A stretch of 64,000 bases of DNA from Aureibaculum flavum (GTDB lineage: Bacteria; Bacteroidota; Bacteroidia; Flavobacteriales; Flavobacteriaceae), in the NCBI RefSeq assembly GCF_016406085.1, contig NZ_JAEHFJ010000001.1:372001-436000 (forward strand). The letters are read 5' to 3'. A program made the position numbers and the translations under genes. Below the pieces are notes generated by a model that did not search any database, was not told the DNA's origin, and saw nothing but the letters and a program-made list of their open reading frames with translations. Positions 43,701 through 52,988 of this stretch are shown piece by piece. Within the stretch, counting starts at the first letter, position 1; each line of letters starts with the position of its first letter.

Positions 43701-43930
43701 GTATACGGTCCTCCAATTCTTAAATTGAGAAGGTTATACCTTCCATCAAGGTTTGAAATTCCTCCTTTTTTTGTACCTGTTGGAGTATGTACCGCCACGA
43801 TACTGGCTCCAGGTAAAGGTTCACTTTGGTCATCTACTACTACCCCTCTTATATCAGAGGTTGTAACTTGTGCAAATGATAAGGATACAACACTACATAA
43901 TAGTATTGTAAAAAAGTAATTTTTCATCAT
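40778..43930 (-). CDS. TonB-dependent receptor with CarboxypepD-like domain
   Basis: A 1050-residue outer-membrane protein. A signal peptide (MMKNYFFTILLCSVVSLSFA) is followed by the carboxypeptidase-regulatory-like domain (DIRGVVVDDQSEPLPGASIV near 28, PYTITISYVGFKTQEI near 75), the plug domain (EVVLKGSS...) and a long barrel ending LLSRWQVQLGLRYIF with the C-terminal aromatic residue. This is the OAR/TonB-type 'TonB-dependent receptor' common in flavobacteria, with no SusD partner next to it, so the imported ligand cannot be deduced. The plug contains DGAIFNNPFGLD. Monocistronic, ending at the terminator 40726-40757. Confidence 0.88.
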   Translation of the reverse strand: MMKNYFFTILLCSVVSLSFAQVTTSDIRGVVVDDQSEPLPGASIVAVHTPTGTKKGGISNLDGRYNLLNLRIGGPYTITISYVGFKTQEITDVYLTLGKTFSLDVKMAPDAQQLNEVVLKGSSRGNVFGASRTGAETSVGKRELTTLPTISRSAADFTRLEPSSSGNSFGGRNDQFNNFSLDGAIFNNPFGLDAPTPGGQTDAQPISLDAIDQISVSLAPYDVTLSGFTGASVNAVTKSGTNEFHGTVYSFYRDENLTGSKINGEDVANSDLKQVQYGLSIGGPIVKNKLFFFANFEKDDRTDLGSNGWVPNTNSGAVNESRVLESDLIAVQNALGNLGYDTGRYQGFTYGSESTKGIFKLDWNINDNNRFAVIYNFLNASKEKPAHPTAIGSRGPNFNTLQFENSGYEINNKIQSIQLELNSTLADNVTNKVQVGYTHFDDFRNPMSAPAPIITIQDGSSSNYIIAGHEPFSINNKLDQKVFQLTNNLNIVQGNHTFTVGFSYEKFAFQNSFNLVNYESFNFGIFPYYGIFNPYPDMQTFLDSAQPGGVVEQYLGATQNAYDSFNANGDGNDGGWKLAELNVGQLSFYVQDDWNINEAFKLTYGVRFDKPLYFDTSSLIQKYIDTDNGASRDNSVTYYNPNTNKDVNLSSTQLPNSDWLISPRVGFNWDVKNEGVTQVRGGTGLFTGRFPFVWLGNQVSGADDGFFQLIDPDYQWPQVWRTNIGADHRFENGLVLTGDLSYTKDLNAAHVQNWGIRNPSGTLNAPGDNRPVYTASDKGNNAYVFTNSDKGRIINATIKAQKTFNNGLYTSFAYNYLNAKDVNSIEAEITGDAFDFNPNLGNANDDVLSYSKYGDTHRFIGVASKRFTFFGEKAPTTFSTFFEYAQGGRFNYTYAGNINGDPSGQNNDLLYIPTSSEVQQMNFSGPGQAAALEAYIEQDDYLNDNRGDYMDRYGALAPWRGKWDVKFIQELKVSKDNAIQFSVDVLNIGNLINSDWGVIQQPNDLTPLSVAFDTNNDPVFTFDDTLTETFGYDASLLSRWQVQLGLRYIF

Positions 43931-43983
43931 AATTTAAATTTATTTGAGTTAAGTTAATCAAAAATATAGAAAAAATTTATCAT

Positions 43984-44016
43984 AAAAAAAAAGCCTGTTC
44001 GAAAGAACAGACTTTT
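43984..44016 (-). terminator. Terminator of the rpsF-rpsR-rplI operon
   Basis: GCCTGTTC (43993-44000) and GAACAGAC (44005-44012) pair across a GAAA loop; on the minus strand a T-run (AAAAAAAA on the plus strand, 43984-43992) follows directly. Confidence 0.85.
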
Positions 44017-44041
44017 AATATCAACATGTGTTGATAACATT

Positions 44042-44494
44042 TTATTTACCTTCAGCAATTACATCAAACGGGAAATCAATGATTACCGCTCTATGCAAAC
44101 GAATTTTGGCATTATAGGTACCTAATCTTTTTACTAAACCACCTAAAACAGTGATGAATTTTCTGTCGATTTCTACACCAGCTTTATTAATTGCATCAGC
44201 AACATCAGCATTACTTACAGAACCGAAAAGCTTATCGCCAGTACCTACTTTTGCAGGTATCTTAATTTCTAATTCTTGTAACTTTTTAGCTGTAGCTTCT
44301 GCTTCTTTAATAACACTAGCTTCTTTATAAGCTCTTTGCTTTAATGTTTCAGCCAATACTTTCTTTGCAGAAGGTGTAGCTAACATAGCATATCCTTGTG
44401 GGATTAAAAAATTGCGACCATAACCATTCTTCACAGAAACCACATCGTCTGTAAATCCTAAATTAGCTACGTCTTGTTTTAATATAAGTTCCAT
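44042..44494 (-). CDS. rplI: 50S ribosomal protein L9
   Basis: A 150-residue protein beginning MELILKQDVANLGFTDDVVS, with VKNGYGRNFLIPQGYAMLAT near 22, the L9 N-terminal RNA-binding signature, then the long connecting helix and the C-terminal domain (KLFGSVSNADVADAINKAG, near 87). L9 binds domain V of 23S rRNA. It is the last gene of the rpsF-rpsR-rplI operon, 19 bases after rpsR. Normal length. Confidence 0.97.
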   Translation of the reverse strand: MELILKQDVANLGFTDDVVSVKNGYGRNFLIPQGYAMLATPSAKKVLAETLKQRAYKEASVIKEAEATAKKLQELEIKIPAKVGTGDKLFGSVSNADVADAINKAGVEIDRKFITVLGGLVKRLGTYNAKIRLHRAVIIDFPFDVIAEGK

Positions 44495-44513
44495 ACTAGT
44501 TCTTAAATTTAGA

Positions 44514-44813
44514 TTATTTTAACATATCAGCTACATAAGGCAATAGTGCCAAATGACGTGCTCTTTTTATTGCTTGAGATACTTTTCGTTGAAATTTTAA
44601 CGAAGTACCAGTTAAACGACGAGGTAAAATTTTACCTTGCTCATTTACTAAATACAATAAAAAATCTGCATCTTTATAATCTATATATTTAATACCGTTT
44701 TTCTTAAATCTACAGTATTTTACCTTCTGTTTTGTATCAATATCTAACGGAGTTAGATATCTGATCTCGGCTTTATTTCCGCCTTTTGCTTGTTGTTCTA
44801 TTGTTGATGACAT
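44514..44813 (-). CDS. rpsR: 30S ribosomal protein S18
   Basis: A 99-residue protein with the S18 core [20 protein letters not shown] followed by [20 protein letters not shown] and [15 protein letters not shown], all diagnostic. The first 25 residues are a short N-terminal extension ([20 protein letters not shown]) usual in Bacteroidetes. S18 pairs with S6 on the 30S platform, which agrees with rpsF lying 3 bases upstream. Confidence 0.97.
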   Translation of the reverse strand: MSSTIEQQAKGGNKAEIRYLTPLDIDTKQKVKYCRFKKNGIKYIDYKDADFLLYLVNEQGKILPRRLTGTSLKFQRKVSQAIKRARHLALLPYVADMLK

Positions 44814-44816
44814 AAC

Positions 44817-45158
44817 TTAGTTTTTAGCAGCTTTATTACGTTCTTTTCTTTTTACAGCCCATTCAGCAGCATGTTTATCTAACTTTACAGTTAAATAACG
44901 CATAATGCTATCATCTCTTCTAAACTCTAATTCAAAAGGATTAATAACTTCACCGGCAACTTTAAACTCAAATAAATGATAAAAGCCAGTTTTTTTCTTT
45001 TGGATTGGATAAGCTAATTTTTTTAAGCCCCAATCTTCTTTGTGGATCATTTCGGCACCTTTAGAAACCAAGTAGTCGTTAAACTTCTTTACTGTTTCCT
45101 TTACCTGAACATCAGATAAAACGGGATTCAAAATGAAAACAGTTTCGTAATGATTCAT
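44817..45158 (-). CDS. rpsF: 30S ribosomal protein S6
   Basis: A 113-residue protein starting MNHYETVFILNPVLSDVQVK and containing WGLKKLAYPIQKKKTGFYHL (residue ~43), the S6 signature, and the helix LEFRRDDSIMRYLTVKLDKH. S6 binds next to S18 on the 30S subunit. First gene of the S6-S18-L9 operon; the upstream region (45159-45349) is divergent to the fatty acid hydroxylase gene and contains only AT-rich promoter-like sequence. Confidence 0.97.
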   Translation of the reverse strand: MNHYETVFILNPVLSDVQVKETVKKFNDYLVSKGAEMIHKEDWGLKKLAYPIQKKKTGFYHLFEFKVAGEVINPFELEFRRDDSIMRYLTVKLDKHAAEWAVKRKERNKAAKN

Positions 45159-45349
45159 AATTAATTGTTTTTGTTTATTTTTAAGCGTGCAAATATACGG
45201 GTTTTGATTTAAAGTTAGAGGTTTAACAGTAAAAGATTTAAAATTAGATTCATATTACAACGAACCTCATCATATAATAGTGGCAATCTTACAAAACTGT
45301 AATAACAACATAAAACATTTATACTTACATTTGAACACGCTCAATTACT

Positions 45350-46243
45350 ATGGAAATACCTGAAATTCCAAATTTAATCCACTATGCCATTCCTTTTTTT
45401 GCAATTACATTGCTTATAGAGGTTATCGTTGATGCACGTGAAAAATCAAATAGTTACGAAACCAAAGATGCCATTACTTCCATTGCGATGGGATTGGGCA
45501 ATGTTTTTCTAGGGCTATTTAGCAAAATACTGGTTTTTGCAGCCTTTATTTTTATTTATAATAATTTTCGATTGTTTACGATACCTTTTACATGGTGGGC
45601 TTGGGTATTAATTTTATTTGCTGAAGATTTTTCTTATTATTGGATGCATAGAATAAGTCATACCAATCGATTTTTTTGGGCAAGTCATATCATACACCAT
45701 TCATCGCAACGCTATAACTTAAGTACTGCCTTAAGACAATCTTGGACAGGTGGTTTTATGACCTTTGTCTTTTGGTTATGGTTGCCGTTGTTAGGATTTC
45801 ATCCGGTTATGATTTTGGCTCAAATGTCTATCAGTCTCATTTATCAGTATTGGATTCATACAGAACGGATCAAAAAAATGCCCCACTGGTTTGAAGCCAT
45901 TTTTAATACACCCTCGCACCACAGAGTACACCATGCCACAAATCCCCAATATTTAGATCGAAACCATGCGGGTATCTTTATTATTTGGGATCGACTTTTT
46001 AAAACGCACGAACCCGAAGCTGAAAAACCAATTTACGGATTGGTAAAAAACATTAGTACGTTTAATCCGCTGTATGTAGCTTTTCATGAGTGGATTAATT
46101 TATTTAAAGATGTAGTTCACTCAAAAACCTCCTTAAAAAACCGATTCAATTATTTAATTAAACCTCCAGGATGGCGGCATGATGGAAAAGGAATTGTTTC
46201 TAATGATTTACGAAAGGAATGGGAAAAAAACAAGCAAAAGTAA
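45350..46243 (+). CDS. Fatty acid hydroxylase/sterol desaturase family membrane protein
   Basis: A 297-residue membrane protein with the three histidine boxes of the non-heme di-iron hydroxylase superfamily: HRISH (near residue 101), HIIHHSSQR (near 114) and HRVHH (near 191). There are about four spans in the first 185 residues. The group oxidises or desaturates lipids in the membrane (sterol C5 desaturase, fatty acid 2-hydroxylase, carotenoid hydroxylase). The substrate here is not readable. Between box 2 and box 3 are the spans MTFVFWLWLPLLGFHP and MSISLIYQYWIH. Confidence 0.9.
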   Translation: MEIPEIPNLIHYAIPFFAITLLIEVIVDAREKSNSYETKDAITSIAMGLGNVFLGLFSKILVFAAFIFIYNNFRLFTIPFTWWAWVLILFAEDFSYYWMHRISHTNRFFWASHIIHHSSQRYNLSTALRQSWTGGFMTFVFWLWLPLLGFHPVMILAQMSISLIYQYWIHTERIKKMPHWFEAIFNTPSHHRVHHATNPQYLDRNHAGIFIIWDRLFKTHEPEAEKPIYGLVKNISTFNPLYVAFHEWINLFKDVVHSKTSLKNRFNYLIKPPGWRHDGKGIVSNDLRKEWEKNKQK

Positions 46244-46315
46244 GTGGTATCTAAAACAGAATCCTAGTTTAGATTTTTATCTTTTTATGAGTACTTTTGA
46301 ATCCTATATTTATCC

Positions 46316-48391
46316 ATGAAGTACTTTCTAATAATCATCCTTTTATTTAACAGCTTCGCTTTTTCACAAAAGAAAAATGATACGGACAGCATTACCAAAT
46401 TAAATGAAGTATTGCTCTATCAAAAGGTCAATAATAGACACATTAATGGTATTGTACCTTTATCCATTATAGATATTCAATCTTTTAAAAATTCAAGTCC
46501 TTCTGAACTAAGTGCTCACTTAAATAACATATCAGGAGTTTATGTACTTTCAGGTGCTCTTAACACAAATAGAATTACAATACGTGGTGTAGGCTCTAGA
46601 ACTCCTTATGGTACTGACAAAGTGAGATTGTATTATAACGATATACCGGTAACAAATGGTTCTGGATTTTCTACTATTGAAGCTTATGATCTTGAGAACT
46701 TAAACGCCATAGAAATTATAAAAGGCCCCAAGGGAACTGCCTTTGGTGCCAACTTAGGTGGAGCAATAGTATTGAGGCCTAATGAAACCTTAGATAAAGT
46801 TACCGCTTTTCAAAATAATTTTACAGTTGGCTCTTATGGATTGATTAAAAACAATTTAAGCTTCAATCACAAAACAGATAAACTTTCATTAGACCTGCGT
46901 TACGGACATTTAAATGTAGATGGGTTTAGAGAAAACAACCAGTACAAACGTAATGGTATTCTTTTAAATACAGCATATGCAATCAATGCTAAAAGTAAGC
47001 TTAGCTTATTAGTAAATCATATTGACTACACTGCACATATAGCCAGTTCAATTGATCTAGATACCTTTAATGATGACCCTTCACAAGCTGCCTTTACATG
47101 GAAATTGGCTAAAGGATATGAGGCCAATACATACACACTCACGGGATTTTCAATGGTTCATAAATTTACTCAAAAGTTATCAAATACGACAAGTGTTTTT
47201 TATACTCATCTAGATCATTATGAGCCTAGACCGTTTAATATTTTAGATGAAACCACCAATGGTTACGGATTAAGAACTCAATTTAAAGGGAATTTTTATT
47301 TTAATAAAAGGGTAACCAATTACACCTTTGGTGCAGAAGTTTATAAAGATGATTATAATTGGTCAACTTTTGAAAATTTGTATGAAGAAAATAACGATGC
47401 AGGTAGTTTACAAGGAACGGCACTTAGCTTTAATAAAGAAAAAAGAAATCAATTTAATGCATTTGGAACCTTAACATATTCGTTTACGGATGGTTTTTCA
47501 GCTCAATTAGGGGTGGCTATAAATAAAACCTCATATAATTATAAAGATTTGTTCAATCGTGATTCAGAAAATAAAAGTGGTAAGCGAAGTTTTGACGCTA
47601 TAGTTTTACCCAATCTTCAGCTCAATTATAATTTTGTTAAAAATCAATTGCTTTATGTAAACATAAGTAAGGGCTACTCCAACCCTAGCCTAGAAGAAAC
47701 ATTAACGCCTGAAGGTGTTATCAACCCCAACATCGCTCAAGAAACAGGAATTAATTATGAATTAGGCAGCCAGTTACAATTTTTAAATAATAAACTCAAA
47801 CTGAATACAACAATATACCAAATGAACATTAAAAATATGCTAGTTGCTCAGCGTATTGATGATGATCAATATATTGGTAAAAATGCTGGTAGCACTAAGC
47901 ATCAAGGTTTTGAATTAGACATAAACTATAATTACCTTATGTCTCCAAAATTGAAATTAATGCCTACAATAAGCTACTCATACAGCAATCATAAATTTGT
48001 GGAATTTATTGATAATGACGTAAATTATAGTGGTAATCCTTTAACAGGCGTACCCAAACATAGAATAAACACAAATGTGCAATTTCAATGGTTAAGCGGA
48101 CTTTCTTTAAACACTGCTCATACGTATGTAAGCTCCATTCCTTTAACAGATGCGAATACAATTTCCAGTGCTTCGTATAATTTATTAAATATCACAATAG
48201 GTTATCGTAAACAATTTTCAAATAGTCTATCGTTTGAAACTAGAATTGGAGTACAAAATGTAACCAATACAAACTATGCACAGTCTGTATTAATAAATGC
48301 TAGTAGTTTTGGAGGACGAGCACCACGTTATTATTACCCTGGGGCACCTATAAATTATTACGGAAGTTTACAATTGCGTTACTGCCTGTGA
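46316..48391 (+). CDS. TonB-dependent receptor, small type
   Basis: A 691-residue outer-membrane receptor with a signal peptide (KYFLIIILLFNSFAFS). The plug starts near LNEVLLYQKVNNRHINGIVP (residue ~29), with RITIRGVGSRTPYGTDKVRL and LNAIEIIKGPKGTAFGANLG. The barrel runs to APINYYGSLQLRYCL. There is no CarboxypepD-like or STN domain, so it resembles the siderophore/vitamin-type receptors (FecA, BtuB style) rather than SusC. No transport partner lies beside it. The final residues (LRYCL) end in Cys-Leu rather than the usual aromatic. Confidence 0.88.
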   Translation: MKYFLIIILLFNSFAFSQKKNDTDSITKLNEVLLYQKVNNRHINGIVPLSIIDIQSFKNSSPSELSAHLNNISGVYVLSGALNTNRITIRGVGSRTPYGTDKVRLYYNDIPVTNGSGFSTIEAYDLENLNAIEIIKGPKGTAFGANLGGAIVLRPNETLDKVTAFQNNFTVGSYGLIKNNLSFNHKTDKLSLDLRYGHLNVDGFRENNQYKRNGILLNTAYAINAKSKLSLLVNHIDYTAHIASSIDLDTFNDDPSQAAFTWKLAKGYEANTYTLTGFSMVHKFTQKLSNTTSVFYTHLDHYEPRPFNILDETTNGYGLRTQFKGNFYFNKRVTNYTFGAEVYKDDYNWSTFENLYEENNDAGSLQGTALSFNKEKRNQFNAFGTLTYSFTDGFSAQLGVAINKTSYNYKDLFNRDSENKSGKRSFDAIVLPNLQLNYNFVKNQLLYVNISKGYSNPSLEETLTPEGVINPNIAQETGINYELGSQLQFLNNKLKLNTTIYQMNIKNMLVAQRIDDDQYIGKNAGSTKHQGFELDINYNYLMSPKLKLMPTISYSYSNHKFVEFIDNDVNYSGNPLTGVPKHRINTNVQFQWLSGLSLNTAHTYVSSIPLTDANTISSASYNLLNITIGYRKQFSNSLSFETRIGVQNVTNTNYAQSVLINASSFGGRAPRYYYPGAPINYYGSLQLRYCL

Positions 48392-48638
48392 TAGGAGCGA
48401 ATGAGCTTTTTTATAAAAAATGTATGCAGACTTCTTTTCTTATTAAAATCAAAACTATAACTTTAATTTGATTAAATTCCTCAGTTGGAAGCTTGGAAGC
48501 ACTGGCGTCATTTTTGATAACTTATAAAAATGAATGGCAAAGAGAGAATTCTAAGAACAACTGGGCAAAAAATTTTATTTTTTTAATAATTTTTACGAAC
48601 TTAGTTAATAAAGGTGCAAATTTTTAAAATCAAACAAA

Positions 48639-49313
48639 GTGAAAAACGTACTGATACTACTTTTATTTATTGTTTTTTCTTGTAGCAATGATTTTAACGC
48701 TTCATCAGAAAAAACTGAAACAATAGTTAAAGGAAACGTATCAGATATTGAACGAAATTTTCCAATTAAAAATTTTAAAATTGTTTTATTAAGGGTTTGG
48801 GATGATTGGAGTGTTGTTCAATATGCTCCTGGTTCAGAAGTTATTGATTCCGTAAGAACAGATTCATATGGAAATTATTCAATTAAATTTGATTTCATTA
48901 AAGGAGAAAGGTATGCTTTTGAAAAACAATATTATGGAAATCCATATTATACAGAAAGCATGGGCAACACCGATATTATTGAAGGAGATATAAATATACG
49001 TAATATTAATGCTTGGTATCCAACCGTATTGAAATTGAATTTAAACATTCATAATAATAATTATCCAGCAATGCGTATCAGTAGTCATATTCTTGAAAAT
49101 AACAATTCGTATTTCCCAACAGTAGATATTTTTGAATCAGAAATAGATACAATAGCTTATATAGGAAGCAAACCTAATTCAAACGTACAATTAAATTTTC
49201 ATTATTCAACAGGCTATTCGAATGAAGATTATCACTATTTATTAAAAGAAGTTACAACAGACCTTCAGGATACCATAAGCTTATCTTATAAAATAGATTG
49301 TTCAACTTTCTGA
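48639..49313 (+). CDS. Hypothetical lipoprotein with beta-rich domain
   Basis: A 224-residue protein read from a GTG at 48639, which I choose because the signal peptide (VKNVLILLLFIVFSC, Cys15 lipidated) starts there. The mature part has VKGNVSDIERNFPIKNFKIV and a SVRTDSYGNYSIKFDF element resembling a carboxypeptidase-regulatory-like beta sandwich. No catalytic motif. It follows the TonB receptor after 247 bases without other genes and is not obviously coupled to it. Confidence 0.7.
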   Translation: MKNVLILLLFIVFSCSNDFNASSEKTETIVKGNVSDIERNFPIKNFKIVLLRVWDDWSVVQYAPGSEVIDSVRTDSYGNYSIKFDFIKGERYAFEKQYYGNPYYTESMGNTDIIEGDINIRNINAWYPTVLKLNLNIHNNNYPAMRISSHILENNNSYFPTVDIFESEIDTIAYIGSKPNSNVQLNFHYSTGYSNEDYHYLLKEVTTDLQDTISLSYKIDCSTF

Positions 49314-49441
49314 CAAACTTTCTTAAAATGTTTTTAGTATCATAGCCATTAGATTCTGAAATGACTGAATTAAGAAAATGTATTAAAACCAACCTTAAAG
49401 AAAAATATTTTAACTTCGCTCCTTTCTTTAAAATTACATCC

Positions 49442-50707
49442 ATGCAAAAAAAGCTCTTCCTCCTATTTTCTCTACTTTTTTTCACCCATCACATTGTTAC
49501 TGGGCAGAACTCTGCAAAACAAAATACACTCATTGCAAAAATCAATACTATTTTAGAAAACGATTCCGACGCTTCGGGAGAACAATCTAACATTCCTGGT
49601 GCTGTAATTTTAATAAAACAAGGTGATAAAGTAATTTACAAAAATGCCGTTGGGTATGCTTCTCTAAATGGGTTTGATAATAAACGATTAGAAAATCCCG
49701 AAAAAACATCAGTAAATCATCTCTATGATATTGCTTCACTAACCAAAGTAATTGGAACAACAACATCCATAATGCTGTTAGTTGATCAGGGGCTTTTAAA
49801 TGTTGACAATCCTGTTTGTGATTATATTAAAGGTTTTGATACACCTGATAAAAATAAAATTACCATCCGACATTTACTAACGCATTCTGCTGGTTTAATC
49901 GAATGGTTTCCATTCTATTATTATTCTAACAAAAGAAAAGACACCTATAAAATTATTGATAAACTCCCCTTAAAATATGCCATTGGTAGTGGTAGACATT
50001 ATAGCGATTTAGGCTTTATACTCTTAGGTGAGATTATTGAAAAGGTATCTAATTTACCTTTAGACCAGTTTATGGAGCAACATATTTTTGAACCCTTAGA
50101 CATGAAGCACACCTTGTTTAATCCGCTACAAACTAAAACAAAATATAAAATAGCTTCAACCTCACACGGAAACCCTTATGAAACAAGAATGGTAACTGAC
50201 GCCTCTCTTGGTATGAAACCAGACAGCTTGAACCCCAATCATTGGAACGGATGGCGACAATACACGCTAAAAGGTGAAGTTAATGACGGAAATGCATGGT
50301 ATGCCAATGAAGGGGTCTCTGGTCACGCAGGAATATTCTCTACAGTTGACGATTTACAAAAAGTAATTGATGTTTTAAAAAACAAAGGGAAATTAAACAA
50401 TGGACAATTTATTTCTGAAAAGACTATATACCAATTTTTAACTCAAGATGAATTTAAAAATGGATTGGGTTGGGTAATGAACAATAACAGTGCCTATATA
50501 AAAGATACCCCAAAAGGTAGTTTTGGCCATACCGGATTTACCGGAACCAGCATTGCGGTAATCCCGAAATATGACATCTCTGTTATCTTGTTAATTAATC
50601 GTCAAAATATGGGACTTTTAGCATCAAAATCTTATTATAATTTAAACCCTATCAGAGAAAAAATAGTTACTGCAGTGCTGGATTATTGTAAAAATGAGAA
50701 AGACTAA
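49442..50707 (+). CDS. Serine hydrolase, beta-lactamase/class C family
   Basis: A 421-residue exported hydrolase. The frame is open from 49361, but the ATG at 49442 begins a good signal peptide (MQKKLFLLFSLLFFTHHIVT). SLTKVIG near residue 100 holds the Ser-x-x-Lys motif. YSDLGF near 190 fits the Tyr-x-Asn/Asp element. HTGFTGTSIAV near 363 replaces the KTG motif (His-Thr-Gly). This belongs to the penicillin-binding protein-like esterase/DD-peptidase group rather than true AmpC. Substrate unknown. Free-standing, with 260 bases of AT-rich DNA after it that show no genes. Confidence 0.87.
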   Translation: MQKKLFLLFSLLFFTHHIVTGQNSAKQNTLIAKINTILENDSDASGEQSNIPGAVILIKQGDKVIYKNAVGYASLNGFDNKRLENPEKTSVNHLYDIASLTKVIGTTTSIMLLVDQGLLNVDNPVCDYIKGFDTPDKNKITIRHLLTHSAGLIEWFPFYYYSNKRKDTYKIIDKLPLKYAIGSGRHYSDLGFILLGEIIEKVSNLPLDQFMEQHIFEPLDMKHTLFNPLQTKTKYKIASTSHGNPYETRMVTDASLGMKPDSLNPNHWNGWRQYTLKGEVNDGNAWYANEGVSGHAGIFSTVDDLQKVIDVLKNKGKLNNGQFISEKTIYQFLTQDEFKNGLGWVMNNNSAYIKDTPKGSFGHTGFTGTSIAVIPKYDISVILLINRQNMGLLASKSYYNLNPIREKIVTAVLDYCKNEKD

Positions 50708-50966
50708 AAACTAGGAAAGACTCATATATTTATATGCGATAAATGCATTTTATATTTTTCTACTAAAATTAATAATCTATCATTTCCTATCACCGTTAAA
50801 AAGACAACCATTTAGCGTCAATTTCTGAAATGAGTAATTGTGAAATAGGTTACTGAAAGATTATAAAGATTAAAAAGCTGTTTAACTAGTTGTAATTTAC
50901 TAAATTAGTACTTTGAATTCTCAGACTAAATAAACACAAAACATAAGACCACATTAAACACTAATT

Positions 50967-51797
50967 ATGAAATCAAAATTAACTTATTTTATTTTTGCTA
51001 CGATACTATTATCCTTTACAATAGTGAGTGCACAAGAAATTCCTATTGAACATCTCAATATGAATTTACAACAAAATCAACAAGAATATTCTAAAGGAAT
51101 TCTGACAAATGAAATTCCAGGAATACAAGTAGAACATATTGCCTTAACAGGAAAATTGGTTAATGAAGAACAACTTAAAGAAGGATTTAAATATATTTAT
51201 CTTTTTGTAAAAGGAAACGGGACTGTAGTTGCAAATGAAGAAAATTATGATATTGTACCTGAAACAATATTCCTGCCGAATTCTATTCAAAAAATTTCAA
51301 TTAATGTAGCTAAAAATGATACACTACATTTTCTAAAAATCTCAAGTGAGTTAACGGAACAAGATAAGCTAGATTTAAAAGAATTTCCAGTTGAAAATAC
51401 TCAGAATGTGTATTACACTAAATTTGAAGATACAGAACCCTATACAGAACCTATCAAAAGCCCTAATACCATAAGTCGTACTATATTACCTAACAAGTAT
51501 ATACCACGTATTGCAATGGGTACTGTTCAAGCTCCAGGTCCCGACCACGTTGGTGCACATGAACACGGAATGTTAGAACAATTATTTTTAGGTTTAACTG
51601 ATAACAACGTTGTTGTGCATGCAGATGAAGCTCAGGTTGATTTTCCTGAATATTCAGTGTTGCACATACCTTTAGGTTCTAGTCATTCTGTAGATGTAAC
51701 TGACGGAGATGAAATGTACTATGTTTGGATGGACTTTTTTAGAGATAAAGCAGGTGAAGAATGGTTAAAAACGCATAATACAGGTAAGAAAGAATAA
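50967..51797 (+). CDS. Secreted cupin-domain protein
   Basis: A 276-residue protein with a signal peptide (YFIFATILLSFTIVSA). Two cupin-like regions follow: an N-terminal one (YLFVKGNGTVVANEENYDIV near residue 75, with PETIFLPNSIQKI) and a C-terminal one with GPDHVGAHEHGMLEQLFLGL near 192, which holds a His-x-His metal set, and later HIPLGSSHSVDVTDGDEMYY. The sequence resembles bicupin proteins with a metal site in the C-terminal barrel. The lack of adjacent genes gives no hint of the substrate. A strong bidirectional terminator lies right after it. Confidence 0.8.
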   Translation: MKSKLTYFIFATILLSFTIVSAQEIPIEHLNMNLQQNQQEYSKGILTNEIPGIQVEHIALTGKLVNEEQLKEGFKYIYLFVKGNGTVVANEENYDIVPETIFLPNSIQKISINVAKNDTLHFLKISSELTEQDKLDLKEFPVENTQNVYYTKFEDTEPYTEPIKSPNTISRTILPNKYIPRIAMGTVQAPGPDHVGAHEHGMLEQLFLGLTDNNVVVHADEAQVDFPEYSVLHIPLGSSHSVDVTDGDEMYYVWMDFFRDKAGEEWLKTHNTGKKE

Positions 51798-51853
51798 AGT
51801 AGAATTAGGTTCTTCAATTAATAGATGCTTAATTTGGAATAAAGCAATAAATA

Positions 51854-51885
51854 AAAACCTCTTTCATTAAAATGAAAGAGGTTTT
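51854..51885. terminator. Bidirectional terminator between the cupin gene and the riboswitch-linked lipoprotein gene
   Basis: AAAACCTCTTTCATT (51854-51868) and AATGAAAGAGGTTTT (51871-51885) are perfectly complementary with a 2-base loop and flanking T-runs; the two genes converge here. Confidence 0.9.
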
Positions 51886-51917
51886 TTATATGTATTAAAT
51901 TATTGTTTTTATCTAAA

Positions 51918-52988
51918 TTATTGAGCGATATATGCTTTGTCTGAGAAAAAGATATCAATAGGTGAATTACCCACTTCTTTTATTGTTTTAAATAAAGTTT
52001 TATCGTCATTATAAATAGATAACACACTTTTTTCTGTATCAAAATAGTCTTCAAGACCCAATACATATACTTTGTTAGTCAGTGGATGTTCTTTAACCAA
52101 AGTAGTTAACATAACACCATCAAACAAAGGCGTACAAAACTCTTCAAGTGTTTTTGTACTCGTATTAAAACGATAGATTTTCCCCGAATTAGCTTCAGAC
52201 CAATACGCGTTATAACTATTTTTACTCATTATTAAGATGCTATTTTTATATAAGTTAACGCTTTCATCTTCAATAGTTACTGTTTCAGCTATTGAATAAT
52301 CAGCATTCAATTTAACAAATGCGGCTTTTTCAGTTCGTTTTTCAGTGGCAATCCAAATAACATCATCTGCATCTCTTACAATCCCTGAAATAGTTTCACT
52401 AAATTCTTGAAGAACTGAGATTTCTTTAGAAACGATATCCATTGCTTTTAGCACATTACCATCAGCAATTAAAACATTGTTATTATCTAATAATAAAGCG
52501 GCGTTACTTGGCAACATGGCTTCAGAAATATCATCAATGGCTTCACTTATACCTGTATTCATATCTACGTGAGCTAAAAGGTATTTTTTACGCCTTCCAC
52601 TCCCTGAAGATCCTACAACCAATCCTTTATCTTCTGAATACATTAAAATATTACTTGGGTTATCCATTTCAGAAGTCGCTACAACTCGTTCTTCCTGTAA
52701 AGTTTCTTCATTAAGTTGCGTTATAAAATTGGGTCCGCTTTGATTAACGAGATAGAGCTTATCATTAAAATTATGCATAGATAATGCTTCTCCATTTAAT
52801 GATGTATACACATCAGGTGTATAAACAAATGCAGTATCCAAGTGTTCAAGAGAAGTTTTACCCGTTTCAAATGTTAATATGTACGTATTATCATAAGTTG
52901 GAATAACCAATGGGTCATTAGAATCTTCGGTACACGAAAACATGGTTAAAGCAAATAGAATTGCTGTGAAAATTGATAGTTTTTTCAT
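51918..52988 (-). CDS. Beta-propeller lipoprotein (DUF5074/BtuG-like), cobalamin-controlled
   Basis: A 356-residue protein with a lipoprotein signal (AILFALTMFSC, Cys19). The mature part consists of repeated four-stranded blades: segments such as YTSLNGEALSMHNFNDKLYL, VDMNTGISEAIDDISEAMLP, LKAMDIVSKEISVLQEFSET and TLFKTIKEVGNSPIDIFFSD, a propeller-type repeat seen in DUF5074/YncE-like proteins. In Bacteroides the surface lipoprotein BtuG is such a propeller and binds cobalamin with very high affinity. Here a cobalamin riboswitch (53122-53275) sits in the leader of this gene, about 134 bases before the ATG, so a role in B12 capture is a good inference. The gene stands alone: no btuB or btuCDF follows, unlike most riboswitch-linked loci. 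Confidence 0.75.
   Translation of the reverse strand: MKKLSIFTAILFALTMFSCTEDSNDPLVIPTYDNTYILTFETGKTSLEHLDTAFVYTPDVYTSLNGEALSMHNFNDKLYLVNQSGPNFITQLNEETLQEERVVATSEMDNPSNILMYSEDKGLVVGSSGSGRRKKYLLAHVDMNTGISEAIDDISEAMLPSNAALLLDNNNVLIADGNVLKAMDIVSKEISVLQEFSETISGIVRDADDVIWIATEKRTEKAAFVKLNADYSIAETVTIEDESVNLYKNSILIMSKNSYNAYWSEANSGKIYRFNTSTKTLEEFCTPLFDGVMLTTLVKEHPLTNKVYVLGLEDYFDTEKSVLSIYNDDKTLFKTIKEVGNSPIDIFFSDKAYIAQ

Noticed and set aside
49361-49441. N-terminal extension of the serine hydrolase
   Set aside because: It would bury the signal peptide that starts at the ATG at 49442.
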